Assembly (NCBI RefSeq): GCF_009720745.1
Contig: NZ_WNKX01000008.1
Coordinates: 1-64,000 of the forward strand
DNA length: 64,000 bases
Source: Massilia eburnea
Lineage (GTDB): Bacteria > Pseudomonadota > Gammaproteobacteria > Burkholderiales > Burkholderiaceae_D
Reading direction: 5' to 3'
The notes beneath the pieces are model-generated. The model did no database searches, was not told where the DNA came from, and worked only from the letters and a program-made list of their open reading frames with translations. Positions 21,452 to 34,104 of the stretch are shown here, one piece after another; within the stretch, counting starts at the first letter, position 1, and each line of letters starts with the position of its first letter. The position numbers were made by a program, and so were the translations under genes.

Positions 21452-23821
21452 TTAGAACTTGACGTGCAGGCGTGCGAAGTAGGCCACGCCGTTCAGGCCG
21501 AACTGCACACTCTCGTACTTGAAGCCGTTGTCGGTTTCGTTCGGGTCCTGGCTGCTTGGGTGCACGTTGAAGATGTTGGAGGCGCCAATGCTGAACTTGG
21601 CCTTCTGGGTGATCGCGTAGGTGAAGCCCAGGTCGGCCGAGGTCTTCGCTTCGTAGTGCTGGTTAGGCACGCCAGCTGCGGTGCCGCTCCAGGTGCCCAG
21701 GGTCTGCGGACCGTAGTGGATGATCTTGAAGTCGGTTTCCAGCGGGCCGGTCACGTAGTTGAAGCCCAGGGTAGCCTTGCGGCGCGGGCCGCCTTGTTCC
21801 ATGAACAGGCGCTCGCGCTCGGACAGCAGCACGTCTTCGAAGCCCTGCAGCGCTGCCGGGGCGTGGATCGCGGTCACTTCGGTCTTGCTGAAGTTCGCAG
21901 CCAGGAAGGTGGTCAGCTTGTTGCCGAACACGGTGGCTTTGTGCGATGCGGTCAGGTCCAGGCCCTGGGTCTTGGTGTCGACCGAGTTGACGAAGAACTG
22001 CGCGGCGCCTACGCCCAAGGTGGCCAGCTTGGCTGCCAGCACAGGGTAGTTGTCGTCGTTAAACTGGCCGGACAGCACGATGCGGTCCTTGATCTTGATG
22101 TGATACAGGTCGGCGGTGACCGACAGGTCGGAAGACGGGGTCCAGGTCGCGCCCAGGGTGAAGCTGCGCGATTTTTCTTCCTTCAGCGGATCGAGGCCGG
22201 CGATCTTGCCGACCGGGCCCACGGCCGGGGAGATCGAAATGTCGACCGGCTTGCCGCCCACGAAGTCGGTGTAGGTCGAGGAGAAGTAGGCCTGCTGCAG
22301 CGACGGTGCGCGGAAGCCGGTCGAGGCCGAGCCGCGCAGCAGCACTGGGTCGGCGATGCGGTAGCTGCCGGCCAGCTTGCCGTTCACGGTGGAGCCGAAG
22401 TCGCTGAACTTCTCGTAGCGTACGGCGCCCTGCAGGCGGGTCTTGGCGTTGACGTCCAGTTCCAGGTCCAGGTAGGCGGCGTGGCTGTGGCGCTTGGCGT
22501 CGGTCTGGTCGCCCGGCTGGAAGCCCGGGAAACCCTGGCTGCCGGCATTGCCGCCGCCAGGACCGTCGGCGTCGATGTAGGAGCCCGGTTCGCCGGCGAA
22601 GATCTTGTAGTTTTCGCGGCGGTACTCGGCGCCGAACGCCACGTTCAGGCCATCGCCAACCAGGCCTTCGAAGTAGCGGTTCATGTCGAAGTTGGTGGTC
22701 GATTGCTGGAACGAGAAGCCGCCCGCGTCGAAGTGGTCAGGGCTGATGCCTTTGCCGCCGTTCATCAGGTCGAGATTGGCGATGGAGGCGTTCAGGGTAT
22801 GGCTGATGTTGTACTTCAGGCGGTTGTAGCCGTAGGTCTGCGACAGGTCGGCATTCCACTCGCCGATCTTTTGCTTGTAGCCGAGGATGGCGAAGCGGTC
22901 ATCCAGGTCGCCGTTGATGAACGGGACGAAGCCGTCCGGGTACATGGCGGCGGAGTTGCGCGATGGGACGTCGTCGGTGCCGTTGCGTGCCCAGGCGCCG
23001 CTCGATGCGTCGCGCTGCTGCAGGCTGGCGGTGAAGTAGACGCGGCCAGGGCCGGCCGGGATTTCACCGTTCACGAGAACGGTCTTGTTCTTGGTCTTGG
23101 AGTCGCCGATGATGCGCGGATTGTCAGGCTCGGCGCGGTTGGAGCGGCCGCGGTCCAGGTATTCGCCGGTAATGCCGACGGTGCCGCCAGCCACGGCGAA
23201 GCCGCAGTAGGCCGATGCCAGGTAGTTCTTGCCGTCGCCGGCGCCGTACTGGCCGTAGCCGAGCGAGGATTCGCAGCCCACGTTCTTTTTCAGGCCGATG
23301 TCCATCACGCCGGCAATCGCGTCCGAACCGTATTGCGCTGCGGCGCCGTCGCGCAGCACTTGCACGTCCTTGATCGCCATCACCGGGATGGTGTTCATGT
23401 CGGTACCGGTCGAGCCGCGGTTGCGCGCGCCGAAGATGTTGACCAGGGCGGAGGTGTGGTGGCGCTTGCCGTTCACCAGCACCAGGGTCTGGTCCGAGCT
23501 CAGGCCGCGCAGGGCGGCGGAGTCCACCAGGTCGGCGCCGTCCGCGCCGGACTGGCGGGTCGAGTTGAACGAAGGGGAGATGAAGGCCAGGGTTTGCGCC
23601 AGGTCGAACTGCGCGCCGTTTTCGGCGGCCTTGGTGAGCGGGATCACGTCGATCGGCGCCACGGTATCGGTGGTGGAGCTGGTGGCGCGGCGCGAGCCGA
23701 CCACGTTCACCACGGTGATGTCGCCATTTTGCGTTTGTGCAACGACAGGGAAGGCGGACAGGGCGCCCGCGCCGTACAGCGCGGTCAGGATGGCTTTACG
23801 CAGGATCGAATGGCTTGACAA
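21452..23821 (-). CDS. TonB-dependent outer-membrane receptor
   Basis: A 789-aa outer-membrane transporter with a signal peptide ending in FPVVAQT. The plug domain includes LRGLSSDQTLVLVNGKR and VQVLRDGAAAQYGSDAIAGVMDI. A 22-strand-type barrel ends in an aromatic C-terminus (RLHVKF). The substrate is unknown (siderophore, vitamin or carbohydrate). I set the start at a TTG (23821), because AGGAG lies 7 bases upstream and the protein then begins at its signal peptide. The only in-frame Met start is 84 bp further up, with no ribosome site. No TonB, regulator or periplasmic binding gene is adjacent. Confidence 0.9.
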   Translation of the reverse strand: MSSHSILRKAILTALYGAGALSAFPVVAQTQNGDITVVNVVGSRRATSSTTDTVAPIDVIPLTKAAENGAQFDLAQTLAFISPSFNSTRQSGADGADLVDSAALRGLSSDQTLVLVNGKRHHTSALVNIFGARNRGSTGTDMNTIPVMAIKDVQVLRDGAAAQYGSDAIAGVMDIGLKKNVGCESSLGYGQYGAGDGKNYLASAYCGFAVAGGTVGITGEYLDRGRSNRAEPDNPRIIGDSKTKNKTVLVNGEIPAGPGRVYFTASLQQRDASSGAWARNGTDDVPSRNSAAMYPDGFVPFINGDLDDRFAILGYKQKIGEWNADLSQTYGYNRLKYNISHTLNASIANLDLMNGGKGISPDHFDAGGFSFQQSTTNFDMNRYFEGLVGDGLNVAFGAEYRRENYKIFAGEPGSYIDADGPGGGNAGSQGFPGFQPGDQTDAKRHSHAAYLDLELDVNAKTRLQGAVRYEKFSDFGSTVNGKLAGSYRIADPVLLRGSASTGFRAPSLQQAYFSSTYTDFVGGKPVDISISPAVGPVGKIAGLDPLKEEKSRSFTLGATWTPSSDLSVTADLYHIKIKDRIVLSGQFNDDNYPVLAAKLATLGVGAAQFFVNSVDTKTQGLDLTASHKATVFGNKLTTFLAANFSKTEVTAIHAPAALQGFEDVLLSERERLFMEQGGPRRKATLGFNYVTGPLETDFKIIHYGPQTLGTWSGTAAGVPNQHYEAKTSADLGFTYAITQKAKFSIGASNIFNVHPSSQDPNETDNGFKYESVQFGLNGVAYFARLHVKF

Positions 23822-23928
23822 TTTTTTGCTCCTAGGAAAAATTGCCTTCCATTCTATCCGATCAGGCCTGTGGCAGCGTTCATAAGTGGCAAGTTTGCGT
23901 TGCAACTACGCCACTTCTGCGCTGCGGA

Positions 23929-24729
23929 TCATACGTACTCTGCCGCTCCTCCGATCAGGATTTGCTCTCCCTCAAGACGGGTGCGGATCAAACATGGTTG
24001 GCCGCGCCTGGCGCCCTGGTACAGCGCGAGCGAATGGCCAAGGTGGAGCGTGAGGGCGCCGGCCGCAACACCAGTGGCGCTGTCTTCCATCGCCGGGTCG
24101 AGGTGGTTGAAGTTGCGGCCTTCGAAGGCGCCGTCGGCGCGGCGGCACCAGGCGTAGATACCGTTGACGCCATATGCCTTGCCCCATTCGACGATCGTGG
24201 CCAAGTCCGGGCGCAAGGCCTGCAGGGTATCGCTGTCGGCCACTTCCACCAGCAGTTTCGGACTGCCGACCGAGGCCACGGCGGGCGCCGAAACCAGCGC
24301 CGGTCGGGGCGCGTCGAGCAGGCGCGCTGCCAGCTCGGCCAGGCTGGCCGGCTCGGCGCCGGGCGCCAGGTTCGGCAACTCCTGGCGCGACAGGCTGGCA
24401 AAGAATCCGTCGTCGTTGCGGCTCAAAACCAGCTCTTGCCCGCGCATGGCCGTGCGCACTTTCATCGGTCCGGTCGTGTCCGCGAGCAGCACGCGCGCCG
24501 CCGCCAGCGTGGCATGCAGGCAAAGGGGGGAGCGCGTGTGCGGATAGAAATAATCCAGCGTCCAGGCGGCATCGCCGGCGCCGGCGTCAACAAACACGCA
24601 GGCGCTCTTGTTGGCGGCCTTGGCGAAGGCCTGCCTTGCCGCGATGCCTGCGCCGCCATCGCGGATCACCAGCGCCGGGTTGCCTTGCCCCGGGCGGACG
24701 CCAAAACATAACAGTTCCGAAATAGTCAT
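23929..24729 (-). CDS. PhzF-family protein (phenazine biosynthesis-like isomerase fold)
   Basis: A 266-aa protein of the PhzF/DapF-like fold. The GNPALVI motif is at 17-23, followed by FYPHTRSPLCLHATLAAA and a MEDSATGVAAGAL segment corresponding to the DPATGSAAG loop. The acidic catalytic residue region is altered (NKSACVFV where many PhzF proteins have ETAFV), so activity is uncertain. The ATG at 24729 starts the conserved sequence. It is divergent from dnaE2, with 55 bp between the start codons. Confidence 0.8.
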   Translation of the reverse strand: MTISELLCFGVRPGQGNPALVIRDGGAGIAARQAFAKAANKSACVFVDAGAGDAAWTLDYFYPHTRSPLCLHATLAAARVLLADTTGPMKVRTAMRGQELVLSRNDDGFFASLSRQELPNLAPGAEPASLAELAARLLDAPRPALVSAPAVASVGSPKLLVEVADSDTLQALRPDLATIVEWGKAYGVNGIYAWCRRADGAFEGRNFNHLDPAMEDSATGVAAGALTLHLGHSLALYQGARRGQPCLIRTRLEGEQILIGGAAEYV

Positions 24730-24780
24730 CGGCGCAGGATACAACAGGGTGGCGCGGCGCGCTGGCGGCGGTGTAGAATA

Positions 24781-24796
24781 CTGTATGGATATACAG
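24781..24796. promoter_or_regulatory. LexA operator of dnaE2, overlapping its start codon
   Basis: CTGTATGGATATACAG fits CTGT-N8-ACAG and differs from the imuA box at one central base. The ATG inside it (24785) is the in-frame start of dnaE2. TAGAAT at 24774-24779 is a possible -10 element and would place transcription start at about the ATG itself. Confidence 0.88.
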
Positions 24797-27700
24797 TTAC
24801 CCCGTGCCGGGCTGCCCGCCTATGCGGAGCTGTTTTGCCTGACAAATTTTTCATTTTTGCACGGCGCTTCCCATGCCGAAGAGCTGGTCGAGCGCGCGGT
24901 AAAGCTCGGCTATAGCGCCCTGGCCATCACCGACGAATGCTCGCTGGCCGGCGTGGTGCGCGCGCACGGCGAGGCCAAGCAGGCCGGCCTGAAACTGCTG
25001 GTCGGCGCCCACTTCCACCTGAGCCACCCCGACGGCAGTCCCGCGCTCTCGCTGCTGGCGCTGGCTGCCAACCGCAATGGCTACGGCAACCTGTCGGAAA
25101 TGATCACCCTCGGCCGCATGCGCGCCGACAAGGGCAGTTACGAACTGCACCCGGACGATTTCGCCCATCCGCCGCCCGAACGCGAGCATTTGCGCGGGAT
25201 GCCCGATTGCCTGCTGCTCCTGCTGCCGGAATACCCGGCCAGCGTGGATCGCCTGCACCAGCAGGCGTCGTGGATGGCCGCCACCTTTGGCGAACGCACC
25301 TGGCTCGGCATGACCATGCTCGGCCGCGCCTTCGACGAAGCCCACAGCGCCGCAATTGAGGAGGTCGCGCTGCAGCACGGCTTGCCGATGGTGGCGGCCG
25401 GCCACGTCTGCATGCACGTGCGCTCGCGCAAACCGCTGCACGACACGCTGACTGCGGTGCGGCTCGGCAAGCCGGTCAGCGAATGCGGCTATGAATTGGG
25501 CCAGAACGCCGAGCAGCACCTGCGCTCGCGCCTGCGCCTGGCGAACGTCTACCCGCCCAAAGTCCTGGAAGAAACAGTACGCATAGCCGGCATGTGCACG
25601 TTCTCGCTGGAAGAACTGCGCTACGAATACCCGAATGAGCTGATCCCACCAGACCATACGCCCGCCAGTTTCCTGCGGCAGGAGACTTACCAAGGCGCCC
25701 AGTGGCGCTACCCGCACGGCATTCCGCAACACGTGCGTGAGCAGATTGAAATGGAACTGGACCTGGTTGCGCAGTTGCGCTACGAGTACTTTTTCCTGAC
25801 GGTGTATGACATTGTCCGCTACGCCCGCTCAATCGGAATCTTGTGCCAGGGGCGCGGTTCGGCCGCCAATTCGGCGGTCTGCTATTGCCTTGGCGTGACG
25901 TCGGTCGACCCGGTGCGCGGCAATAGCGTAGTGGGGCGCTTCATATCGATTGAACGCAACGAGCCGCCAGATATCGACGTCGACTTCGAGCACCAGCGGC
26001 GCGAGGAAGTAATCCAATACATCTACAACAAATACGGACGCCATCGCACCGCGCTGGCTGCAACCGTGATCTGCTACCGCACCAAGAGCGCGCTGCGCGA
26101 CAGTGGCAAAGCGCTCGGCGTGGACCTGGAGATTGTTGAGAAGGTCGCCAAGTCGCACCGCTGGTTCGACCGCAAGCACGAACTGATGGAACGTTTCGCC
26201 GAATGTGGCCTGGACCCGGAATCTCCCGTCGCGCACCAATGGGCGCAGCTGGCGCTGCAATTCCTCAGCTTCCCGCGCCACTTGTCGCAGCACGTCGGCG
26301 GCTTCGTCATCTCGCAGGACAAGCTGTCACGCCTGGTGCCGATCGAGAACGCGGCAATGGAAGACCGCAGCGTGATCCAGTGGGACAAGGACGACCTGGA
26401 AGAACTGGGCTTGCTGAAAGTAGACGTGCTGGCGCTGGGCATGCTGACGGCAATGCGGCGCACTTTCGACCTGATCTCCGAACGCTACCAGATTCCATTC
26501 GGCATGACCAGCGTGCCACCGGAAGACAAGCCGACGTACGACATGATCTGCCAGGCCGACACCATTGGCGTGTTCCAGATCGAATCGCGGGCGCAAATGA
26601 GCATGCTGCCGCGTTTGCGGCCACGCAAGTTCTACGATCTTGTGATCGAGGTGGCGATCGTACGTCCCGGGCCGATCCAGGGCGGCATGGTGCATCCTTA
26701 CCTGCAGCGGCGCATGGGGAACGTACCGGTCACTTATCCGCCTAAACTCGAGAAAGCACTGGGGCGCACGCTGGGCGTGCCGATCTTCCAGGAGCAGGTG
26801 ATGCAGGTGGTGATCGATGGGGCGGGCTTCACGCCTGGTGAAGCCGACCAGTTACGGCGCTCCATGGCGGCCTGGAAGCGCAAGGGCGGATTGGAGAAAT
26901 ACCAGGATCGCATTGTCACCGGGATGATGGCCCGTGGCTTAAGCGAAGAGTTTGCGCTGCAAATCTGCCAGCAAATCCAGGGCTTTGGCGAATATGGTTT
27001 CCCCGAATCGCACGCGGCAAGTTTTGCATTGCTGACGTATGTGAGTTCCTGGCTCAAGCGTCACGAGCCGGCGGCGTTCCTGTGCGCCTTGCTGAACAGC
27101 TTGCCGATGGGCTTCTACAGCGCTTCGCAGCTGGTGCAGGACGCGAAACGGCACGGCGTCGAAGTACGGCCTGTGGACGTCGAGATCAGTGGCTGGGAAT
27201 CTTCGCTGGAAGAGCTGGATGCGTTGCCGGCGCTGCAGGAGTTGCCATTCGAGCGCGAAGTGCTGCCCGAGGAGTTTCTTGCCGCGCGGGCGGCGCAGGG
27301 CGCCCGGCGGCAACCGGCGGTGCGGCTCGGCATGTCGCGGCTGTACGGCATGCGCGAAAATGCTGCGGCACGGATCGAAGAGGCGCGGGCGGCGCGTCCA
27401 TTCGCCAGCGTGGCGGACCTGGCGCGTCGCGCCGACCTCAATCGCCACGACCTGCAGGTGCTGGCTGGCGGGAATGCCCTGCGCTCGCTGGCGGGCAACC
27501 GCCGCCAGGCGTTATGGGATGCGGCGGGTGCAGTGCCGGACAAGGACTTGCTGCGCCCGACCGAAGTGGAGGAAGATGCCCCGCAACTGGTCCCGCCGAC
27601 TGAAGGCGAAGAAATCCTCGGCGACTACCGCGCGCAAGGCCTTACGCTGGGCCGCCATCCGCTGGCGCTGCTGCGGCCAGCGCTGCTGGCCAAGCGCTTC

Positions 27701-28018
27701 CTGCCAGCCGAAGTGCTGAACACCTTCAGCAACAACCAGCTGGCGCGCGGTGCCGGCATCGTCACCGGACGCCAGCGCCCCGGCACGGCGAAAGGTGTGC
27801 TGTTCGTCACCATCGAAGACGAAACGGGCTACGTCAATGTGATCGTCTGGCCTGATCTGGTTGAGCAATACCGGCGCGAAGTGCTGGGCTCATCGCTGCT
27901 TGGCGTGTACGGCGTCTGGCAGCAGGAAGGCATCGTGCGCCACTTGGTTGCCCGCCGCCTGGTCGATTTATCGCACCTGCTCGGCCGCCTGCCCACCGCC
28001 AGCCGCGACTTCCAATAA
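24785..28018 (+). CDS. dnaE2: error-prone DNA polymerase DnaE2 (ImuC)
   Basis: A 1077-aa C-family polymerase. It has an N-terminal PHP domain (LTNFSFLHGASHAEEL), polymerase palm residues in PPDIDVDFEHQRRE (about 395), a helix-hairpin-helix region and a C-terminal OB fold (ARGAGIVTGRQRP). Family role: the catalytic polymerase of the SOS mutasome with ImuA and ImuB. The only usable start is the ATG at 24785 within the LexA box; further-upstream starts add unrelated sequence. The first PHP histidine (usually ELHC) reads ELFC, so PHP metal binding may be reduced. It lies about 16 kb from imuAB. Confidence 0.95.
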   Translation: MDIQLPRAGLPAYAELFCLTNFSFLHGASHAEELVERAVKLGYSALAITDECSLAGVVRAHGEAKQAGLKLLVGAHFHLSHPDGSPALSLLALAANRNGYGNLSEMITLGRMRADKGSYELHPDDFAHPPPEREHLRGMPDCLLLLLPEYPASVDRLHQQASWMAATFGERTWLGMTMLGRAFDEAHSAAIEEVALQHGLPMVAAGHVCMHVRSRKPLHDTLTAVRLGKPVSECGYELGQNAEQHLRSRLRLANVYPPKVLEETVRIAGMCTFSLEELRYEYPNELIPPDHTPASFLRQETYQGAQWRYPHGIPQHVREQIEMELDLVAQLRYEYFFLTVYDIVRYARSIGILCQGRGSAANSAVCYCLGVTSVDPVRGNSVVGRFISIERNEPPDIDVDFEHQRREEVIQYIYNKYGRHRTALAATVICYRTKSALRDSGKALGVDLEIVEKVAKSHRWFDRKHELMERFAECGLDPESPVAHQWAQLALQFLSFPRHLSQHVGGFVISQDKLSRLVPIENAAMEDRSVIQWDKDDLEELGLLKVDVLALGMLTAMRRTFDLISERYQIPFGMTSVPPEDKPTYDMICQADTIGVFQIESRAQMSMLPRLRPRKFYDLVIEVAIVRPGPIQGGMVHPYLQRRMGNVPVTYPPKLEKALGRTLGVPIFQEQVMQVVIDGAGFTPGEADQLRRSMAAWKRKGGLEKYQDRIVTGMMARGLSEEFALQICQQIQGFGEYGFPESHAASFALLTYVSSWLKRHEPAAFLCALLNSLPMGFYSASQLVQDAKRHGVEVRPVDVEISGWESSLEELDALPALQELPFEREVLPEEFLAARAAQGARRQPAVRLGMSRLYGMRENAAARIEEARAARPFASVADLARRADLNRHDLQVLAGGNALRSLAGNRRQALWDAAGAVPDKDLLRPTEVEEDAPQLVPPTEGEEILGDYRAQGLTLGRHPLALLRPALLAKRFLPAEVLNTFSNNQLARGAGIVTGRQRPGTAKGVLFVTIEDETGYVNVIVWPDLVEQYRREVLGSSLLGVYGVWQQEGIVRHLVARRLVDLSHLLGRLPTASRDFQ

Positions 28019-28219
28019 GCTTGCGCCGCCTCAAGCTACGCCATATGCGGCGCGCATCGCATTGGCGGAACGATTGAGCCGTCGTCAACGCCTGCGATTC
28101 GCGCGGCAGGTTCTACCGAGTCTGCTATTGGTCGTGAAGTTGTTAAGATCGGTGCGCTGTCGTTGGCAACACTGGTGATGACGTTCTACTTTCCAAACAA
28201 GGCCAGATAAAATGGCCGG

Positions 28220-28696
28220 ATGGAAAAACATTTCAACTTAAGGGCGGGGACGGCTGGCGATGCAGCGGCGATCAGTGCGCTGATCCTTTCGCTGCAGCCT
28301 TACCTCACCATTGAGCCGGACGGAAGCGGGGCGGAGGAATTCCTGGTATCGCTCTCGCCCGATATCATCCGCCGCAACCTGCAAGACGAGAACTACCGCT
28401 ACCAGCTGGCCTATGACGGCGACCTGCTGGCGGGTGTCGTTGCGGTGCGCGACAACGCCCATCTGTTCAGCTTGTACGTGGGCTCTGCCTGGCACGGGCA
28501 AGGACTTGGCAAGCGGCTGTGGCAAGTGGCCCGGGATGCGGCGCTTGCGCGCGGCAACCCGGGCAGTTTTACCGTGAATTCCTCATCGTTTGCGGAAAGC
28601 ATGTACCGCCACCTCGGCTTCACGGCGACCGGTCCGGTGGCGGAAATGCATGGCATCAGGTTTATCCCGATGCGGCTCGACCTGGCGCAGGTTTAG
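28220..28696 (+). CDS. GNAT-family N-acetyltransferase
   Basis: A 158-aa protein with a single acetyltransferase domain. The acetyl-CoA loop is visible as VGSAWHGQGLGKRLW (Q/R-x-x-G-x-G/A type), followed by AREAA-like helix DAALARGNPG and the NSSSFAESMYRHLGF segment. The substrate is unknown. A TAAAAT hexamer about 10 bp upstream may be the -10 element. Its stop overlaps the convergent PRC-barrel gene by 4 bp. The 200 bp upstream (28019-28219) shows no gene that I can support. Confidence 0.85.
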   Translation: MEKHFNLRAGTAGDAAAISALILSLQPYLTIEPDGSGAEEFLVSLSPDIIRRNLQDENYRYQLAYDGDLLAGVVAVRDNAHLFSLYVGSAWHGQGLGKRLWQVARDAALARGNPGSFTVNSSSFAESMYRHLGFTATGPVAEMHGIRFIPMRLDLAQV

Positions 28697-29127
28697 CGCG
28701 AGCTCTGGTCGAGGTGGCTCAGGCCGCTGGTGGTGCCGCTGGTGCCGTAGAAGCTGTGCAGCTCCGCCGCCCAATCCTGGTTGGCCATATCCGGCCAGTG
28801 GCTCTTGTCGAAACCGGGCGCCTGTTCGATGCGCTCCTTGTCGATATTGAGCGTCATGCGGTGGTTGACGGTATCGAGCGACAGCGCCTCGAACGGCACC
28901 GCAAACAGCTTCTCGCCGATGCCCAGCACGCCGCCTGAAGCCATCACCACATAGGCGATATGCCCGGTCTGCATATCGAGCATGATCTCCTTGATCGTGC
29001 CCAGATGCTCGTTCGTCAGGTTGTGGACATGGTCGCCGATCAGGGTGTCGGCGCCCATCAGGCGCGGCCCCGGGCCCTGGTGGCCGGTGTCGACATAGTT
29101 GCCATATTCGTCGCGATCCAGACTCAT
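28693..29127 (-). CDS. PRC-barrel domain protein (paralogue)
   Basis: A 144-aa protein with the same architecture as 4178-4708: GPGPRLMGADTLIG, the PRC-barrel core IKEIMLDMQTGHIAYVV, then KLFAVPFEALSLDTVN and APGFDKSHWPDM. It lacks the Ser/Gly-rich tail. The ATG at 29127 has GGAGG 5 bases upstream. The function is unknown. It is divergent from pyrG, with 136 bp between starts. Confidence 0.85.
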   Translation of the reverse strand: MSLDRDEYGNYVDTGHQGPGPRLMGADTLIGDHVHNLTNEHLGTIKEIMLDMQTGHIAYVVMASGGVLGIGEKLFAVPFEALSLDTVNHRMTLNIDKERIEQAPGFDKSHWPDMANQDWAAELHSFYGTSGTTSGLSHLDQSSR

Positions 29128-29221
29128 GGTGGCCTCCTGTTGAAATAAAGTTATTGTTGCTGCCTGGCGGGGCAGGGGTCTGTTCGGTGCCGCACGCATT
29201 CGACCCCAAAATAGGCTATAA

Positions 29222-31800
<2,579 letters not shown>

Positions 31801-31809
31801 GTCATACCC

Positions 31810-31839
31810 AAAAGGGCCGCTTGATTTGCGGCCTTTTTT
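31810..31839 (+). terminator. intrinsic terminator after kdsA
   Basis: AAAGGGCCGC and GCGGCCTTTTTTT form a stem of about 9 bp around a 7-base loop, with a run of seven T, 9 bp after the kdsA stop. Confidence 0.8.
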
Positions 31840-31890
31840 TGGCCCCGTCTGTTATTCTTGCAGCAATTTTGTCCCAGATATTCGCTTTAA

Positions 31891-33189
<1,299 letters not shown>

Positions 33190-33199
33190 TCAAGTACCC

Positions 33200-33223
33200 A
33201 CCGGCCGGGGCTTCCCGGCCGGT
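33200..33223 (+). terminator. GC-rich hairpin between eno and ftsB
   Basis: A perfect 10-bp stem, ACCGGCCGGG with CCCGGCCGGT, and a 4-base loop, 10 bp after the eno stop and 15 bp before ftsB. The T run is weak (CAGTTTT), so it may only attenuate read-through into ftsB. Confidence 0.6.
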
Positions 33224-33237
33224 TCAGTTTTGACCCA

Positions 33238-33546
33238 ATGCGCCTGATTTCTGTTGCCCTTGCCCTGTTGCTGTTGCTGATCCAATACCCGCTTTGGCTG
33301 GGGAAGGGCGGCTGGCTGCGCGTGGGAGAGCTGGAGAAAGAAGTCGCGGCTGCGCAGGAAAAGAATGAAGGCCTGCGCCAGCGCAATGCCAAACTGGCTT
33401 CCGAAGTGAACGACCTGAAGGACGGCACCGGCGCCGTCGAAGAGCGGGCGCGCTTCGAACTCAGTATGATCAAGCAGAACGAAATCTACGTTCAAATCCT
33501 CGGCAAGGACCAGGCCAAGCCGGCCACCGCTGATGCCAAGCCTTAA
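33238..33546 (+). CDS. ftsB: cell division protein FtsB
   Basis: A 102-aa septum protein with an N-terminal membrane segment ([19 protein letters not shown]) and then a coiled coil (about 30-65, [20 protein letters not shown]). The conserved [22 protein letters not shown] segment, where FtsB family members read E-E-x-AR-x-EL-x-x-x-xxGE-x-F-, follows. It forms the FtsQBL subcomplex. Its place after eno matches the usual eno-ftsB order. It overlaps the convergent downstream gene by 4 bp. Confidence 0.92.
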   Translation: MRLISVALALLLLLIQYPLWLGKGGWLRVGELEKEVAAAQEKNEGLRQRNAKLASEVNDLKDGTGAVEERARFELSMIKQNEIYVQILGKDQAKPATADAKP

Positions 33547-34058
33547 TTCTCCAGTGTGAAGTTATAGCGGAACGGGAATTCCATCTGGCATGGCTTGCCG
33601 CTGCAAATAGCCGGTTTGAATTTCGTCAGTCCCACCACTGAGGCTGCGAACTTGGTCATTTCAGGACTGGGCGATCCAACTGTTTTCACCTGGATCACAT
33701 CGCCATTGCTGTCGACAGTCGCAACCAGATACAACTCCCCTTCGACCGAAAGCATATCCTGTGCTTTCAGCATGGCCGAGTGAATCGGCTTCAGTCCGTT
33801 GACCGGGAAGGGTGGTTCGTCTCCCTCGGGTATCGACTGCCACCAGGAATGCAGCTTGGCCCGGTCTTGCGCACTCAGTTCATGGTAGCGCTTGTTGATC
33901 GCAACCGATGTTGTCCTCATGAGAGTGTTCAAGATAAGCGCGCTATGATGCGGCGCGTCCTCCCTGATGGTGTAATCCGACGGGGAGCTTTGCGCCATGC
34001 AGCTTCCGGCGATGCCGTTGGCAAGCACTACGGCGATAGAAATGATTATTTTTTTCAT
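33543..34058 (-). CDS. exported protein with TonB C-terminal-like domain
   Basis: A 171-aa protein with a signal peptide ([22 protein letters not shown]). The C-terminal half ([50 protein letters not shown]) resembles the TonB C-terminal fold used in energy-transducer-like proteins. There is no membrane anchor beyond the signal peptide and no Pro-rich spanner, so it is unlikely to be a working TonB. The function is unknown. Confidence 0.65.
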   Translation of the reverse strand: MKKIIISIAVVLANGIAGSCMAQSSPSDYTIREDAPHHSALILNTLMRTTSVAINKRYHELSAQDRAKLHSWWQSIPEGDEPPFPVNGLKPIHSAMLKAQDMLSVEGELYLVATVDSNGDVIQVKTVGSPSPEMTKFAASVVGLTKFKPAICSGKPCQMEFPFRYNFTLEN

Positions 34059-34068
34059 ATCATAGAGG

Positions 34069-34100
34069 AAGTCGGGGTCAGCGCGACCTGACCCCGACTT
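34069..34100. repeat. 12-bp inverted repeat downstream of the DUF885 gene
   Basis: AAGTCGGGGTCA and TGACCCCGACTT are perfect inverted repeats around an 8-base loop, 5 bp beyond the DUF885 stop. It may serve as a T-less terminator for that gene; it shares the GGGGTCA core seen in the 21328-21436 element. Confidence 0.7.
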
Positions 34101-34104
34101 TGAA

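Noticed and set aside
21443-23818. A long plus-strand frame opposite the TonB-dependent receptor
   Set aside because: The receptor has signal peptide, plug and barrel signatures and a good ribosome site; the opposite frame is a shadow.
28019-28219. Gene remnant between dnaE2 and the acetyltransferase gene
   Set aside because: No continuous frame with family-like sequence in 200 bp; only a TAAAAT hexamer near the end seems functional.
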